Shown: piece after piece, positions 54,039 to 63,332 of the stretch
Numbering within the stretch: the stretch's first letter is position 1
How the letters are laid out: every line of letters starts with the position of its first letter
Assembly (NCBI RefSeq): GCF_016031655.1
Contig: NZ_JACCHQ010000006.1
Coordinates: 124,001-188,000 of the forward strand
Length of the DNA stretch: 64,000 nucleotides
DNA from: Bradyrhizobium glycinis
GTDB lineage: Bacteria; Pseudomonadota; Alphaproteobacteria; Rhizobiales; Xanthobacteraceae
Direction: 5' to 3'
Made by a program: the position numbers and the translations under genes
The notes under the pieces: generated by a model
Seen by the model: the letters and a program-made list of their open reading frames with translations, nothing else
Told to the model about the DNA's origin: nothing
Database searches by the model: none

Positions 54039-54821
54039 CTACCTCCCCGTCCAGACCGGCTTCCTCTTCTCGCTGAACGCTTTCAGGCCTTCCTTGGCGT
54101 CCTCGGTCATCGCGAGCAGCGCGATCTGGCTTTCGGTGTAGGCGATGCTCTCGTCGAACGACATCGAGGCGATCGCGCGCATGGCGTATTTGCCGCGGCG
54201 GATCGCGGTCGGGGATTTGTCAACGATGCGGCCGATCAGCCAGTCGACCTTGGCATCGAGTTCGGCGGCAGGCACGACGTAGTTAAGCAGCCCCGCGGCC
54301 TGCGCGGCCCTGGCGTCGAACGGCTCGCCCGTGAGCGCCCATTCGTTGACGAGACGGGGCGGAGCGATGCGCTGCAATAGGCTCAGCACCTGCATCGGGA
54401 ACACGCCGACCTTCACCTCCGGCAAGCCGAAGACGACGTGATCGGCCGCAACCGCCATGTCGGTCATGCACAACAGGCCCATGCCGCCGGCCATGCAGAC
54501 GCCGTTGAGGCGCGCAATCGCCGGCTTGGTGGCGTTCTGTGACAAACGTAACAGATCGGCATAGTCGACATTTGGTTTGGAATGATCCATCGCGAAAGCC
54601 GCGCCGGAATTCTGCAAGTCGGCGCCCGCGCAGAACGCCTTGTCGCCCGCGCCAGTCAGCACGATGACGCGGACGTCCTTGTCGTCATGCGCGTCGCGAT
54701 AGGCCCTTGTGATGCCGGCGATGACCTCGCCGTTCAGCGCGTTGCGTTTCTCCGGACGGTTGATGGTGATCCAGAACGCCTGCCCGCGCTTCTCGGTAAT
54801 GATTGCTGTGGTGTCGGTCAT
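54039..54821 (-). CDS. Enoyl-CoA hydratase/isomerase-family protein
   Basis: A 260-residue crotonase fold protein. Key segments are FCAGADLQN (oxyanion), GVCMAGGMGLLCMTDMAVA, and FGLPEVKVGVFPMQVLSLLQR. The GVFPM segment is common among mixed hydratases/isomerases and differs from the GxIPGxGGTQ of true hydratases, so a beta-oxidation-like or side-chain reaction is possible. ATG 54821 starts the family-like N-terminus; upstream frame is open but without match. Last gene before the caspase-like gene, which diverges from it. Confidence 0.85.
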   Translation of the reverse strand: MTDTTAIITEKRGQAFWITINRPEKRNALNGEVIAGITRAYRDAHDDKDVRVIVLTGAGDKAFCAGADLQNSGAAFAMDHSKPNVDYADLLRLSQNATKPAIARLNGVCMAGGMGLLCMTDMAVAADHVVFGLPEVKVGVFPMQVLSLLQRIAPPRLVNEWALTGEPFDARAAQAAGLLNYVVPAAELDAKVDWLIGRIVDKSPTAIRRGKYAMRAIASMSFDESIAYTESQIALLAMTEDAKEGLKAFSEKRKPVWTGR

Positions 54822-54987
54822 GGCATGCTCGCTTGCTTGGTCCTGTTTTGCAGCCATTTGCGGCAGGACCGGCGGCGCGCGCAAGGGCAATCTGCAGGGT
54901 CGCGCCGGCATAGCGTGTGGGCGCAACTTCGCTTCGCGATTGAATTGGACCTTGCGCGCGCTATCCTGACCGGAGATTTGATCACCG

Positions 54988-56373
54988 ATGAGCCATTTCA
55001 TGCGCGCCGCATTCATGTTGTTGCTGGCAGGACTGGTCGTGCTGAGCGGCGGCGCCGCATGCCCTGCGGCCGACGCCGCACGAATCGCGCTGGTGATCGG
55101 CAACGCGAAATATCCCGACAATGAGTTCGTGCTCAGCGAGGTCGCCAACGATGCCCAGGACCTCGCCGAGGAATTGCGGCGCAGCGGCTTCGTCGTCGAC
55201 AGGCAGAGCAATCTCACCGGCGATGCCATGCGGCAGGCGCTGGGCCGCTTCTACGGCCGCATCGAGCGCGGCACGGTGGCGCTGATCTTCTTCGACGGCT
55301 TTGCCATCCAATCCAACCGTCAGACCTATCTGCTGCCGGTCGACGCCCAGATCTGGACCGAGCCGGACGTCTCGCGCGACGGCTTCAGCCTCGACACCAT
55401 CCTTGCCGAGATGAACACGCGCGGTGCCGCGATCAAGATCGCGCTGATCGACGCCTCCCGCCGCAACCCGTTCGAGCGACGCTTCCGCCGCTATTCGGCC
55501 GGCCTTGCACCGGCGATCGCACCGAGCAATACGCTGGTGCTCTACTCCGCCGCGCTCGGCGCGGTCACGGCGAGCGGCAAGACGGATCGCAGCCTGTTCG
55601 TCGCCGAACTGCTGCGCGAAATGCGCGCACCGAATATCAGCGCCGACCAGGCCCTGACCAACACCAAGAACGGCGTCGTTGCCGCCACCAACCGCGAGCA
55701 GGTGCCCTGGGTGTCCTCCTCGCTGACGACGGAGTTCTCGTTCGCAAGCCCGGCGACGCGTCCGCGGGACGACGCGGCTCCGACCAAGCCGGAGCCGCAG
55801 ACAGTCGAGCCGCAAAAGCCGGTCTGCGAGGCACCCCAGGCGGAGCCCGCCCCGAATGCGGACGAGCTGGCACGAGATCCTGTCATCGCCGATCTCAGCC
55901 GCAAGATCACAGCGAACGCCAACGATGTCATCTCGCGCTACAAGCGCGGCCAGGTCTACGCGATCAAGCGCGCCTATGCGCTCGCGATGCAGGATTTCGA
56001 CGCGGTGCTCCGCCGCGCGCCCAGGGACGCCGAAGCCTTGAACAACCGCTGCTGGACCCGGACTGCGACCGGCGACCTGCAAGGCGCGCTCGCCGACTGC
56101 AATCTGGCGCTCCAGATGAACCCGGGCTTGAGCGATGCACTCGACAGCCGCGGGCTCGTCAACCTCAAGCTCGGGCGCACCGCCGAGGCAATCAAGGATT
56201 ATACCGACGCGATCCAGCGCAATCCGCGCTCCTCGTCCTCGCTGTTCGGCCGCGGCATCGCTGCGCGCAGAAGCGGCGGCGACGGCGCCACCGACATCGC
56301 GCAGGCCAAGTCGATGAACCCGAACATCGCGAAGGAATTCGTAAGTTACGGCGTCACGGAGTGCGCGCCCTGA
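54988..56373 (+). CDS. Caspase-fold pseudoenzyme with C-terminal TPR repeats
   Basis: A 461-residue protein. A signal peptide (MRAAFMLLLAGLVVLSGG) is followed by a caspase-p20-like domain (ARIALVIGNAKYPDNEF through AELLREM). Where active metacaspase-like proteins have GHG/GHA and DACR, this one reads DGFAIQ (Phe105 for His) and IDASRRNPF (Ser157 for Cys), so both catalytic residues are lost. After a Pro/Glu-rich linker (~250-290) comes a TPR domain (~305-450; YKRGQVYAIKRAYALAMQDFD, NRCWTRTATGDLQGALADC). It is likely a periplasmic scaffold. It overlaps the molybdoenzyme by 28 bases, tail to tail. Confidence 0.8.
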   Translation: MSHFMRAAFMLLLAGLVVLSGGAACPAADAARIALVIGNAKYPDNEFVLSEVANDAQDLAEELRRSGFVVDRQSNLTGDAMRQALGRFYGRIERGTVALIFFDGFAIQSNRQTYLLPVDAQIWTEPDVSRDGFSLDTILAEMNTRGAAIKIALIDASRRNPFERRFRRYSAGLAPAIAPSNTLVLYSAALGAVTASGKTDRSLFVAELLREMRAPNISADQALTNTKNGVVAATNREQVPWVSSSLTTEFSFASPATRPRDDAAPTKPEPQTVEPQKPVCEAPQAEPAPNADELARDPVIADLSRKITANANDVISRYKRGQVYAIKRAYALAMQDFDAVLRRAPRDAEALNNRCWTRTATGDLQGALADCNLALQMNPGLSDALDSRGLVNLKLGRTAEAIKDYTDAIQRNPRSSSSLFGRGIAARRSGGDGATDIAQAKSMNPNIAKEFVSYGVTECAP

Positions 56374-58472
56374 GCTGAGGCCGCCTTCCTGATCCAGACC
56401 TTGTTGTCGTGGAACGCCGCGCCGCCGATCGGCGCGATGGTGTCCGCGCCCGTCAGCATGTTGATGCCGCGGCCGCCGATATGGTTGCTGTTGGGATGAA
56501 CGGATTCGGCGATCAGGACGCCGCGCCGCACGCCCTCGAACAGCGTCGCGATCAGCGTGGTCTCGCCGCGGCCGTTGCCGAGCGTCACCGCATCGCCATC
56601 GGCGATGTCGAGCGCGGCGGCGTCGAGCGGGTGGATCATCACGCTGGCCCGGCCCTCGCGCGCCTGCGAGGATGGCGTCTCGTTGAAGGTAGTATTGAGG
56701 AAGCTGCGCGAGGGGCTGGTCGCAAGCCGGAACGGATGGGCCTGGTCCGCGTGCTCGATCACCGCCCAATGATCCGGCAGGCCCGGCATCTTGTCGTAGT
56801 CGCCCATGGTCACGCCGAACGGCGGATGCGCCCAATCGGCTTTAAAATGGAACTTGCCGTCGGCGTGGGCGAAGCCGTCGAGATAATGCGAGGTGCGGAA
56901 ATCCGGCTGCAGATCGCGCCAGATGTCGGCTTCGAGGCCGGCGATGTCGCCGTGATTGCTCAGCTTCAAGGTGGCGTCGATCAATTCGCGCGGGCTCATC
57001 TCGAAGCCCGGATGGCTGGCGCCCAGCCGCGGCGCCAGCGCCTGCAACACCTCGTGGTTGGAGCGGCATTCGCCCGGCGGGTCGATCAGCTTCGGCCCGA
57101 CCGAGATGTGCTGGTGGCCGCCGCCGTAATAGAGGTCGTCATGCTCCATGAACATGGTCGCCGGCAGCACGATGTCGGCCATCTGGGCCGTCTCGGTCAT
57201 GAACTGCTCGTGCACCGCCACGAACAGATCCTCGCGCGCAAAGCCCCGCCGGACCAGCGCCTGCTCCGGCGCGACCGTCATCGGATTGGTGTTCTGGATC
57301 AGCAGCGCCTTGACCGGGCCCTTGCCCTGCAGAGCTTCGGTGTCCCCAGTGAGGATACGTCCGATCTGCGACTGGTCGAGCGCGCGGGTCGACTTGTCGA
57401 TGGCATCGTGGCCCTCGATGATGGATTCGTTGAAGTGCCACAGCGCGTAATTGTTGAAGAAGGCGCCGCCGCCTTCATACTGCCAGGCGCCGGTCACCGC
57501 GGGAATGCAGTTTGCGGCGTGCATCTGCGTCGCGCCGTTGCGGCTGCGCGTAAAGCCGTAGCCAAAGCGGAAGAAGGTGCGCTTGGTTTCGCCAACCGCT
57601 TTCGCGAAGGCTTCGATTTCCGCCACCGAAACGCCTGTGATCGCCGACGCCCATTCCGGCGTGCGCGTCTTCAGATGCGCCTCGAGCTCGGCCGGGCAAT
57701 CGGTGTATTTGTCCATGTAGGCGCGATCGGCATAGCCGTCGCGGAACAGGACATGCATGACGCCGCACGCGAACGCCCCGTCGGTGCCGGGCCGCAGGAT
57801 GATCCTGATGTCGGCCTGCTTCATGGTGTCGTTGTCGTAGATATCGACCGCCGCGATTTTCGCGCCGCGCTCCTTGCGGGCGCGCGAGGCGTGCGTCATC
57901 ACGTTGACCTGGGTGTTGACGGGATTGGTGCCCCAGATCACGACCAGATCGGACCGCGCCATCTCGCGCGGATCGACGCCGGCGATCTTGCCGGTGCCGA
58001 TCGCAAAGCCGATACGCGCGACATTGGCGCAGATGGTCTGATAGAAGCGCGAATATTTCTTCACATGCGTGAGGCGGTTGAGCCCGTCGCGCATCACGAG
58101 GCCCATCGTGCCCGCGTAGTAATAGGGCCAGATCGACTCCGCGCCGAACTCGCGCTCCGCCTGGTTGAAGCGATGCCCGACCTCGTCCAGCGCCTCGTCC
58201 CAGGAGATCCGCGCGAACTGACCTGAACCTTTGGGGCCGGTGCGGCGCAGTGGATAGATCAGCCGCCCGGGATGGTGGATGCGCTCGGCGTAGCGGGCGA
58301 CCTTGGCGCAGACGACGCCGGCGGTGTAGGTCTGCTTCTTCGAACCGCGGACGCGACCGATGCTGCGGCCTTCGACCACCTCGACATCGAGGGCGCAGGC
58401 CGATGGGCAATCATGCGGACAGGTCGAATGGCGGATCTCGATCTTCGTTCCGATCTTGGCGTGCTGGTTCAT
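56346..58472 (-). CDS. Molybdopterin oxidoreductase (DMSO-reductase superfamily)
   Basis: A 708-residue molybdopterin enzyme. The [4Fe-4S] ligands are C18, C22, C26 (STCPHDCPSAC) and C55 (GVVCAK). The probable Mo-ligand region is TICANVAR near C148. VVIWGTNPVNTQ and LIQNTNPMTVAP are molybdopterin-guanine-dinucleotide contacts, and SVHPNSNHIGGRGINMLTG is the C-terminal cap. I start at ATG 58472 so that the Fe-S motif lies at the usual N-terminal place. No Tat signal: it appears cytoplasmic. No electron-transfer subunit gene is beside it. Substrate unknown. Confidence 0.85.
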   Translation of the reverse strand: MNQHAKIGTKIEIRHSTCPHDCPSACALDVEVVEGRSIGRVRGSKKQTYTAGVVCAKVARYAERIHHPGRLIYPLRRTGPKGSGQFARISWDEALDEVGHRFNQAEREFGAESIWPYYYAGTMGLVMRDGLNRLTHVKKYSRFYQTICANVARIGFAIGTGKIAGVDPREMARSDLVVIWGTNPVNTQVNVMTHASRARKERGAKIAAVDIYDNDTMKQADIRIILRPGTDGAFACGVMHVLFRDGYADRAYMDKYTDCPAELEAHLKTRTPEWASAITGVSVAEIEAFAKAVGETKRTFFRFGYGFTRSRNGATQMHAANCIPAVTGAWQYEGGGAFFNNYALWHFNESIIEGHDAIDKSTRALDQSQIGRILTGDTEALQGKGPVKALLIQNTNPMTVAPEQALVRRGFAREDLFVAVHEQFMTETAQMADIVLPATMFMEHDDLYYGGGHQHISVGPKLIDPPGECRSNHEVLQALAPRLGASHPGFEMSPRELIDATLKLSNHGDIAGLEADIWRDLQPDFRTSHYLDGFAHADGKFHFKADWAHPPFGVTMGDYDKMPGLPDHWAVIEHADQAHPFRLATSPSRSFLNTTFNETPSSQAREGRASVMIHPLDAAALDIADGDAVTLGNGRGETTLIATLFEGVRRGVLIAESVHPNSNHIGGRGINMLTGADTIAPIGGAAFHDNKVWIRKAASAQGAHSVTP

Positions 58473-58638
58473 GTCCCAGTTCGTAACACCAAAATACCGG
58501 CCAGCCGAGCGCATTTATCCGGCAAGCCCCATGCGATTTGCTCAAGCCGCGCGCGCCGGAGCTTCCTGCTGCGGTTGCGAAGGAGGCCGGCCCAGTGAGC
58601 CGCGCTACGCGCAAGCGCAACCCGAGCTGCGCCTTTCG

Positions 58639-59445
58639 CTACTTGTGCAACTGGGTGAGACCGGTCGGCGGGCCGTCGACGGCGGTCCAGCCGCCGTCGA
58701 CGAACAGCGTGCTGCCGCTGACATAGCTCGCGGCATCCGAGGCGAGATAGGCGACGGCGGTCGCGACCTCGTCTGCGCTGCTCCAGCGGTTGAACACGGT
58801 GTGGCCGGCGTAGAGATTGTAGATGTCGGGGCGCTGCTTGAACGGGCCGGTCAGCGCGGTCTCGGCGATGCTCGGTGCGATCGCATTGACGCGCACGCCG
58901 GCGTGGCCGACCTCGGATGCAAAGCCCTTCACCAACAGGCCGATCGCCGCCTTGGTCGAACCGTAGACGCCGAGGCCGGGCTCGATGGTCACCGCGCGGA
59001 CCGAGGAGCAGGCGATGATGCTGCCGCCCTTCTGCGCGACCATGATGCGGCCGAAGGCCTGGAAGAACCAGACCGTGCCCTTGACGTTGAGGGTGAGGAC
59101 GCGGTCGAGATCCTCCTCGGTGTAGTCGAGGATGGTCTTGCGGATGTTGAGCCCGGGCGTCGTCACGGCGATGTCGAGCCGCGGAAACTTCTGCATCACG
59201 GTTTGGGCGAGCGCATTGACGTCCGCGGCGCTTGCCGCGTCGCAGCCAGCTGCTTCCGCCCAGCCGCCCTTGTCGCGAATGCCGGCGGCTGTCGCCTCCG
59301 CTGCGTCGAGCGCACGATCGGCGCAGAACACATGGGCGCCGAGATCCGCAAGCGCTTCGGCCGACGACCTGCCGATGCCGGATGCGGCGCCGAGAACGAG
59401 CGCGGTCTTGCCGGTGAGATCGAAGAGCTTGCGATAGTCCGTCAC
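58639..59445 (-). CDS. SDR-family oxidoreductase
   Basis: A 268-residue classical SDR: LGAASGIGRSSAEAL, TTPGLNIRK (Asn-site loop NAG changed to TPG), catalytic Ser in ACSSVRA, and YGSTK. GTG 59445 has AGGGAGA 8 bases upstream and is preferred to a TTG at 59451, which is too close to it. It follows dctM by 22 bases and precedes the molybdoenzyme by 166 bases. It probably oxidises the acid or alcohol imported by the TRAP system. Confidence 0.85.
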   Translation of the reverse strand: MTDYRKLFDLTGKTALVLGAASGIGRSSAEALADLGAHVFCADRALDAAEATAAGIRDKGGWAEAAGCDAASAADVNALAQTVMQKFPRLDIAVTTPGLNIRKTILDYTEEDLDRVLTLNVKGTVWFFQAFGRIMVAQKGGSIIACSSVRAVTIEPGLGVYGSTKAAIGLLVKGFASEVGHAGVRVNAIAPSIAETALTGPFKQRPDIYNLYAGHTVFNRWSSADEVATAVAYLASDAASYVSGSTLFVDGGWTAVDGPPTGLTQLHK

Positions 59446-59467
59446 TGACAAAGTCTCCCTGGTGCTG

Positions 59468-60760
59468 CTAGCCCTTGTAGCCCATCAAGAGGCGCGGCAG
59501 CCACAGCGAGAATGCAGGGACGTAGGTCACGAACATCAGTGCTGCGATCAGCGCGGCATAGAACGGCAGGATGGTGCGCATCACCGCGCCGACCGAGATG
59601 CCGCCGATGGCGCAGCCGACGAATTGCGTCGTTCCGACCGGCGGCGTGTTGAGCCCGAGGGCGCAGTTGATCAGCATCAGCATGCCGAACTGCACCGGGT
59701 CCATGCCCGCCTTCATCGCGATCGGCAGAAAGATCGGGGTGCAGATCAGGATGGTCGCCGCCATGTCCATGAACGTGCCGAGCACGAACAGAATGACGTT
59801 GATGAGCAGGAAGATCACCCAGGGCTGCGTCGACACCTTGCTCATCATCCCGCCGGCGAGATCCGCCACCTCGTAAAGTCCCATCAGGTACTGGAACATG
59901 GTGGAGACGCCGATCAGCAGCAGCACCACTCCCGTCGTCTTCACCGCTTTGGCGGCGGCGCGCAGGAAGTTGCCCCAAGTCATGGTGCGGTAGATGAGGA
60001 ACGTCAGCAGGATCGTGTAGGTGACGGCGATGGCCGCCGATTCGGTTGCCGTGAAGACGCCTGACAGGATGCCGGCCAGGATGATGCCGACGATCAAGAG
60101 CCCCGGCAGCGCGGCTGCCAGCGAGCGGACCACCTCGGCCCAGCCCGGGAATTTGCCGGCCGGATAACCGCGCTTCACCGCGACCGCGTAGGCGGCAACC
60201 AGCATGCAGACCATCAGCACCAGCGCCGGCAGGAGGCCGGCCGCGATCAGCGCGCCGATCGAGACCTTGCCGCCGGCCGCCAGCGCATAGATGATCATGT
60301 TGTGGCTGGTCGGCATCAAGGCGCCCACCAGCGAGGCGTGGGTGGTGACGTTGACGGCGTAGTCGGTGTCGAACCCTTCCTTCTTCATCATCGGAATCAT
60401 CACCGCGCCCATCGCCGACACGTCGGCGACGGGCGAGCCCGAGACGCCGCCGAACAGCGTGCAGGCGACCACGTTCGACATGCCGAGCCCGCCGCGGATG
60501 TGCCCGACGAGGTTCTTGGCGAGCTGCACGATCTTGTCGGCGACACCGCCATGCAGCATCAGCTCACCGCTGAAGACGAAGAACGGAATGGCGAGGAAGG
60601 AGAAGATGTTCATCCCCGACATCATCTGCTGGAAGATGACGGCGACCGGCAGGCCTTCGTAGAGAATGGTGCAGATCGCCGACAGGCCGATCGCGAACGC
60701 GACCGGTACGCCGAGGATCAGAAAGCCGAAAAAGGTGGCGCCGAGGATGATCAGTTCCAT
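59468..60760 (-). CDS. dctM: TRAP transporter large permease DctM
   Basis: A 430-residue TRAP large membrane subunit with about 12 hydrophobic segments. Segments such as MNIFSFLAIPFFVFSGELM, FGGVSGSPVADVSAMGAVMIP, and LGTFMDMAATILICTPIFLPI are diagnostic, the last also with the usual Na-site-like motif. It forms the Na-driven channel with DctQ and gets substrate from DctP. It overlaps dctQ by 10 bases. Confidence 0.95.
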   Translation of the reverse strand: MELIILGATFFGFLILGVPVAFAIGLSAICTILYEGLPVAVIFQQMMSGMNIFSFLAIPFFVFSGELMLHGGVADKIVQLAKNLVGHIRGGLGMSNVVACTLFGGVSGSPVADVSAMGAVMIPMMKKEGFDTDYAVNVTTHASLVGALMPTSHNMIIYALAAGGKVSIGALIAAGLLPALVLMVCMLVAAYAVAVKRGYPAGKFPGWAEVVRSLAAALPGLLIVGIILAGILSGVFTATESAAIAVTYTILLTFLIYRTMTWGNFLRAAAKAVKTTGVVLLLIGVSTMFQYLMGLYEVADLAGGMMSKVSTQPWVIFLLINVILFVLGTFMDMAATILICTPIFLPIAMKAGMDPVQFGMLMLINCALGLNTPPVGTTQFVGCAIGGISVGAVMRTILPFYAALIAALMFVTYVPAFSLWLPRLLMGYKG

Positions 60761-61302
60761 GACGGGACGACCTCTTCGCCGCGCAAGAGAGCAATGATGT
60801 GCTCGATGGAAAACGAAACGATCAGGATGCCGGAGGCGATCAGCGGCACGTAGCGGATCACCTCGGGCAGGCCGAGATTGGGGATCTTCACGGTGCCGAC
60901 CGAGGCGCCGAGGATCCAGCCGTTATAGGCCATGGCGAGACCGAACATTGCGACCAGAACGTGGATCACGATCTCGATCTTCTCGCGCGCGTGATCGGGG
61001 AGCATGACCAGCAGGCTGTCCATGCCGATATGGCCGGCATCGCGTACGCCCACGGCGGCGCCGATCAGCGTGACGTAGAGGATCAGGACCAGCGCCAAAT
61101 TCTCCGTCCAGGTCGGGCTGGAGTTGAGCACGTAACGTCCGAACACCTGGTAGAAGACGATGGCGACGATGACGAGCAGGCCGGTCACCGACAGGTACAT
61201 GCCAAGGCGCGCAATGGGGGCATTGACCCGCGACAGCAAGCCCGTGGACGGGCGTGCCGCTACGGCCCCCTGCTCGTGACTTGCGACGTGTGGGTCTGTC
61301 AT
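60751..61302 (-). CDS. dctQ: TRAP transporter small permease DctQ
   Basis: A 183-residue protein with four membrane segments; family segment VFGRYVLNSSPTWTENLALVLILYVTLIG with the conserved E of the second helix, and GHIGMDSLLVML before the third. AAGGAGG lies 7 bases before ATG 61302. It sits between dctP (63-base gap) and dctM (overlap). Confidence 0.92.
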   Translation of the reverse strand: MTDPHVASHEQGAVAARPSTGLLSRVNAPIARLGMYLSVTGLLVIVAIVFYQVFGRYVLNSSPTWTENLALVLILYVTLIGAAVGVRDAGHIGMDSLLVMLPDHAREKIEIVIHVLVAMFGLAMAYNGWILGASVGTVKIPNLGLPEVIRYVPLIASGILIVSFSIEHIIALLRGEEVVPSWN

Positions 61303-61365
61303 CCCGCGCCTCCTTAGGTGGCCGGTGCCGCCTCGCGGCGACACCGGACCCGTTCCCGAATTGTC

Positions 61366-62337
61366 TTATTTCGTGTCCTGGATGCGCTTGACGAGGCTCT
61401 GCAGCTTCTCGTCACCGGCGAACTTCTGGTAGACCGGCTTCATCGCATCGACGAACTCCGCCTTGTTGGCGATCGTGACCACCTGAACGCCAGCGGCCTC
61501 GACGGTCTTGCGGGCGGCCTGCTCGCGCGCGTCCCAGAGCTTGCGCATGACGGGCACCGATTCCTTGGCGGCCTTGCGCACCATCGCCTGATCCTCCTTG
61601 CTCAGCGTGTCCCAGACCTTTTTCGAGATCACGAGAACTTCGGGCGCGAGGGAGTGCTCGGTGATGTTGTAGAACTTGGCGGCTTCGAAGTGACGGGAGG
61701 ATTCGTAGGACGGCCAGTTGTTCTCGGCAGCGTCGACGAGGCCGGTCTTGAGCGCGGTGTAGACCTCGCCATAGGGCATCGGCGTCGGGTTGGCCCCGAG
61801 GCTCTGGATCATGCCGACCCACAGGTCGGATTGCTGGACGCGGATCTTCAGGCCCTTCAGATCGGCCAGCGATTTGACCGGTCCCTTGACGGTATAGACC
61901 GAGCGCGCGCCGCTGTCGTAATAGGCAAGGCCGACCAGGCCCGCGGGCTCCATGGCTGCCAAGATCTCATCGCCGATCGGACCGTCGAGGACGGTGCGCA
62001 TGTGCTGCGTATCCCGGAAGACGAAGGGCAGGCACAAGGCGATGGTCTCGGGCACGAAATTGTTCAGTGGCGATGCGTTGATCCGCATCATGTCGAGCGC
62101 GCCGATCTTGAGTTGCTCGATCGTGTCCTTCTCCGAACCCAGGGCGCCGTTCGGAAACACCTTCACGCCAAGCTTGCCGCCGCTCGCCGCCGCGAGCTGC
62201 TGGCCCATGAACTTGACCGCCTCGACGGTGGGATAATCGGCGGGGTGAACGTCGGCTGAGCGGAAATCGCGTGCGGTGGCCAGGGGCGCTGAGACCGCCA
62301 GTGCAACGGCTGTGATGATACCGGTGAGCGTCTTCAT
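61366..62337 (-). CDS. dctP: TRAP periplasmic solute-binding protein DctP
   Basis: A 323-residue receptor with Sec signal MKTLTGIITAVALAVSAPLATA, preceded by a strong AGGAGG 9 bases before the ATG. The segments SADVHPADYPTVEAVKFMG, EQLKIGALDMMRI, and LKIRVQQSDLWVGMIQSLGANPTPMPYGEVYTAL are standard for DctP, the last including the Arg that binds the carboxylate. It defines the imported class as a carboxylic acid. It is the first gene of dctP-dctQ-dctM-SDR. Confidence 0.95.
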   Translation of the reverse strand: MKTLTGIITAVALAVSAPLATARDFRSADVHPADYPTVEAVKFMGQQLAAASGGKLGVKVFPNGALGSEKDTIEQLKIGALDMMRINASPLNNFVPETIALCLPFVFRDTQHMRTVLDGPIGDEILAAMEPAGLVGLAYYDSGARSVYTVKGPVKSLADLKGLKIRVQQSDLWVGMIQSLGANPTPMPYGEVYTALKTGLVDAAENNWPSYESSRHFEAAKFYNITEHSLAPEVLVISKKVWDTLSKEDQAMVRKAAKESVPVMRKLWDAREQAARKTVEAAGVQVVTIANKAEFVDAMKPVYQKFAGDEKLQSLVKRIQDTK

Positions 62338-62482
62338 TTGGGCTTTCCTCCTGGGTTGTTGGATTGATTGTATCGTTGTCGGCCCGGCTGCAGGCCGCCT
62401 TGGGTCGCTCCGCTTCAGGTGTGAAGTCAAGCGCCAATGTCGTCCCTAGGGCGGGCGGCATTCTCTGTCCAAGCCAAATCCG

Positions 62483-62515
62483 GCATCGATCGATGCCAGA
62501 CTTGCATCGATCGAT
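62483..62515. promoter_or_regulatory. Twin palindromic operator candidate upstream of the TRAP operon
   Basis: GCATCGATCGATGC (62483-62496) is a perfect 14-bp palindrome. GCATCGATCGAT recurs at 62504-62515, exactly 21 bases on (two helical turns). They lie ~150-180 bases ahead of the dctP ATG. This fits cooperative binding of a dimeric regulator, but the regulator is not identified. Confidence 0.5.
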
Positions 62516-62603
62516 TTCTGGCGCAATTCGCACTATGGTGGGTATGGCGGGCTGGCTCGACGTCGCTGGCCCGTGACGTGACGCCTCCGATCGGAAGCGC
62601 GCG

Positions 62604-63332
62604 TCACTCGCCGCCGAGGCCGCTCTCGGCGAGCTCGCGCAGCGCGTCCGTATCCAGCACGACGATGGCGCCGTGCTCGAGGCGGACCCAGTTGCGACCG
62701 GCCCAGGCGCGCAATTGCTTGTTGATGCTCTCGCGCGTCATCCCGACCATCTCGCTGATCTCCTGCTGCGTGATGGCGAGCGTGCCGCTGCCGGAATCCA
62801 GCTTGCGCTCCTCGGTGAGACCGAGCAGCGCACTGGCAAGCCGGCCCGGCAGATTCTGCAGGATCACCTGCTCGACCTGCTGACTGGTCCAGCGCAGACG
62901 CGCGCACAGCAGCTCGATGAACTTCATCGCCAGCGCCGGCTGGCTCTTCACGAACGGCAGGAAGTCCCGGCGATCGATGACGTAGAGCTCGCAATTGGTG
63001 TTGGCGGTCGCATCCGCCGACCTGGGCGCGCCGTCGAGCACGGCGATCTCGCCAAAGATTTCTCCCGGGCCGATCAGATTGAGTATGGCGTTCCGCCCAT
63101 CAGGCGATGAGGAGGAAATCTTGACTGTCCCCGCGATCACCGCGAAGAGATTGTTGCCGGGATCGCCCTTGGCGGCGATCGTCGCGCCACGCTTGACGGT
63201 GGTATGCTTGGCATAGCGGCAGAGTTGATCGAGCGCCTCCGGCTCCAGATCCGCGAAGATCGGGTGCTTGCGCAGGACCGATAGTTTGTTGCCCGCCTGT
63301 TGTCGGGGATCGCCGGTCTTGTCCTGAGGCAC
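62604..63332 (-). CDS. Crp/Fnr-family transcriptional regulator
   Basis: A 242-residue regulator. Cyclic-nucleotide-type beta-roll at ~25-140 (HTTVKRGATIAAKGDPGNNLFAVI, GPGEIFGEIAVLDGAPRSA), the long dimer helix, and winged helix at ~170-225 (AITQQEISEMVGMTRESINKQL). It starts with GTG. The recognition helix lacks the E-SR triad of FNR, so its site is not TTGAT. It lacks the N-terminal Cys cluster of FNR. It ends 266 bases before dctP on the same strand and so may regulate the TRAP genes, or be independent. Confidence 0.88.
   Translation of the reverse strand: MPQDKTGDPRQQAGNKLSVLRKHPIFADLEPEALDQLCRYAKHTTVKRGATIAAKGDPGNNLFAVIAGTVKISSSSPDGRNAILNLIGPGEIFGEIAVLDGAPRSADATANTNCELYVIDRRDFLPFVKSQPALAMKFIELLCARLRWTSQQVEQVILQNLPGRLASALLGLTEERKLDSGSGTLAITQQEISEMVGMTRESINKQLRAWAGRNWVRLEHGAIVVLDTDALRELAESGLGGE

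Noticed and set aside
54982..56835. 617-codon minus-strand frame across the caspase-like gene
   Set aside because: Its start lies inside the molybdoenzyme gene, translation is low-complexity, and the plus strand has signal peptide, caspase fold and TPRs.
56409..58226. 605-codon plus-strand frame across the molybdoenzyme
   Set aside because: Shadow frame; the minus strand has intact Fe-S and cofactor motifs.
62604..63332. Crp-type regulator as the protein that reads the anaerobox
   Set aside because: Its recognition helix lacks the E-SR triad; the partial regulator at 63846-64000 has it.
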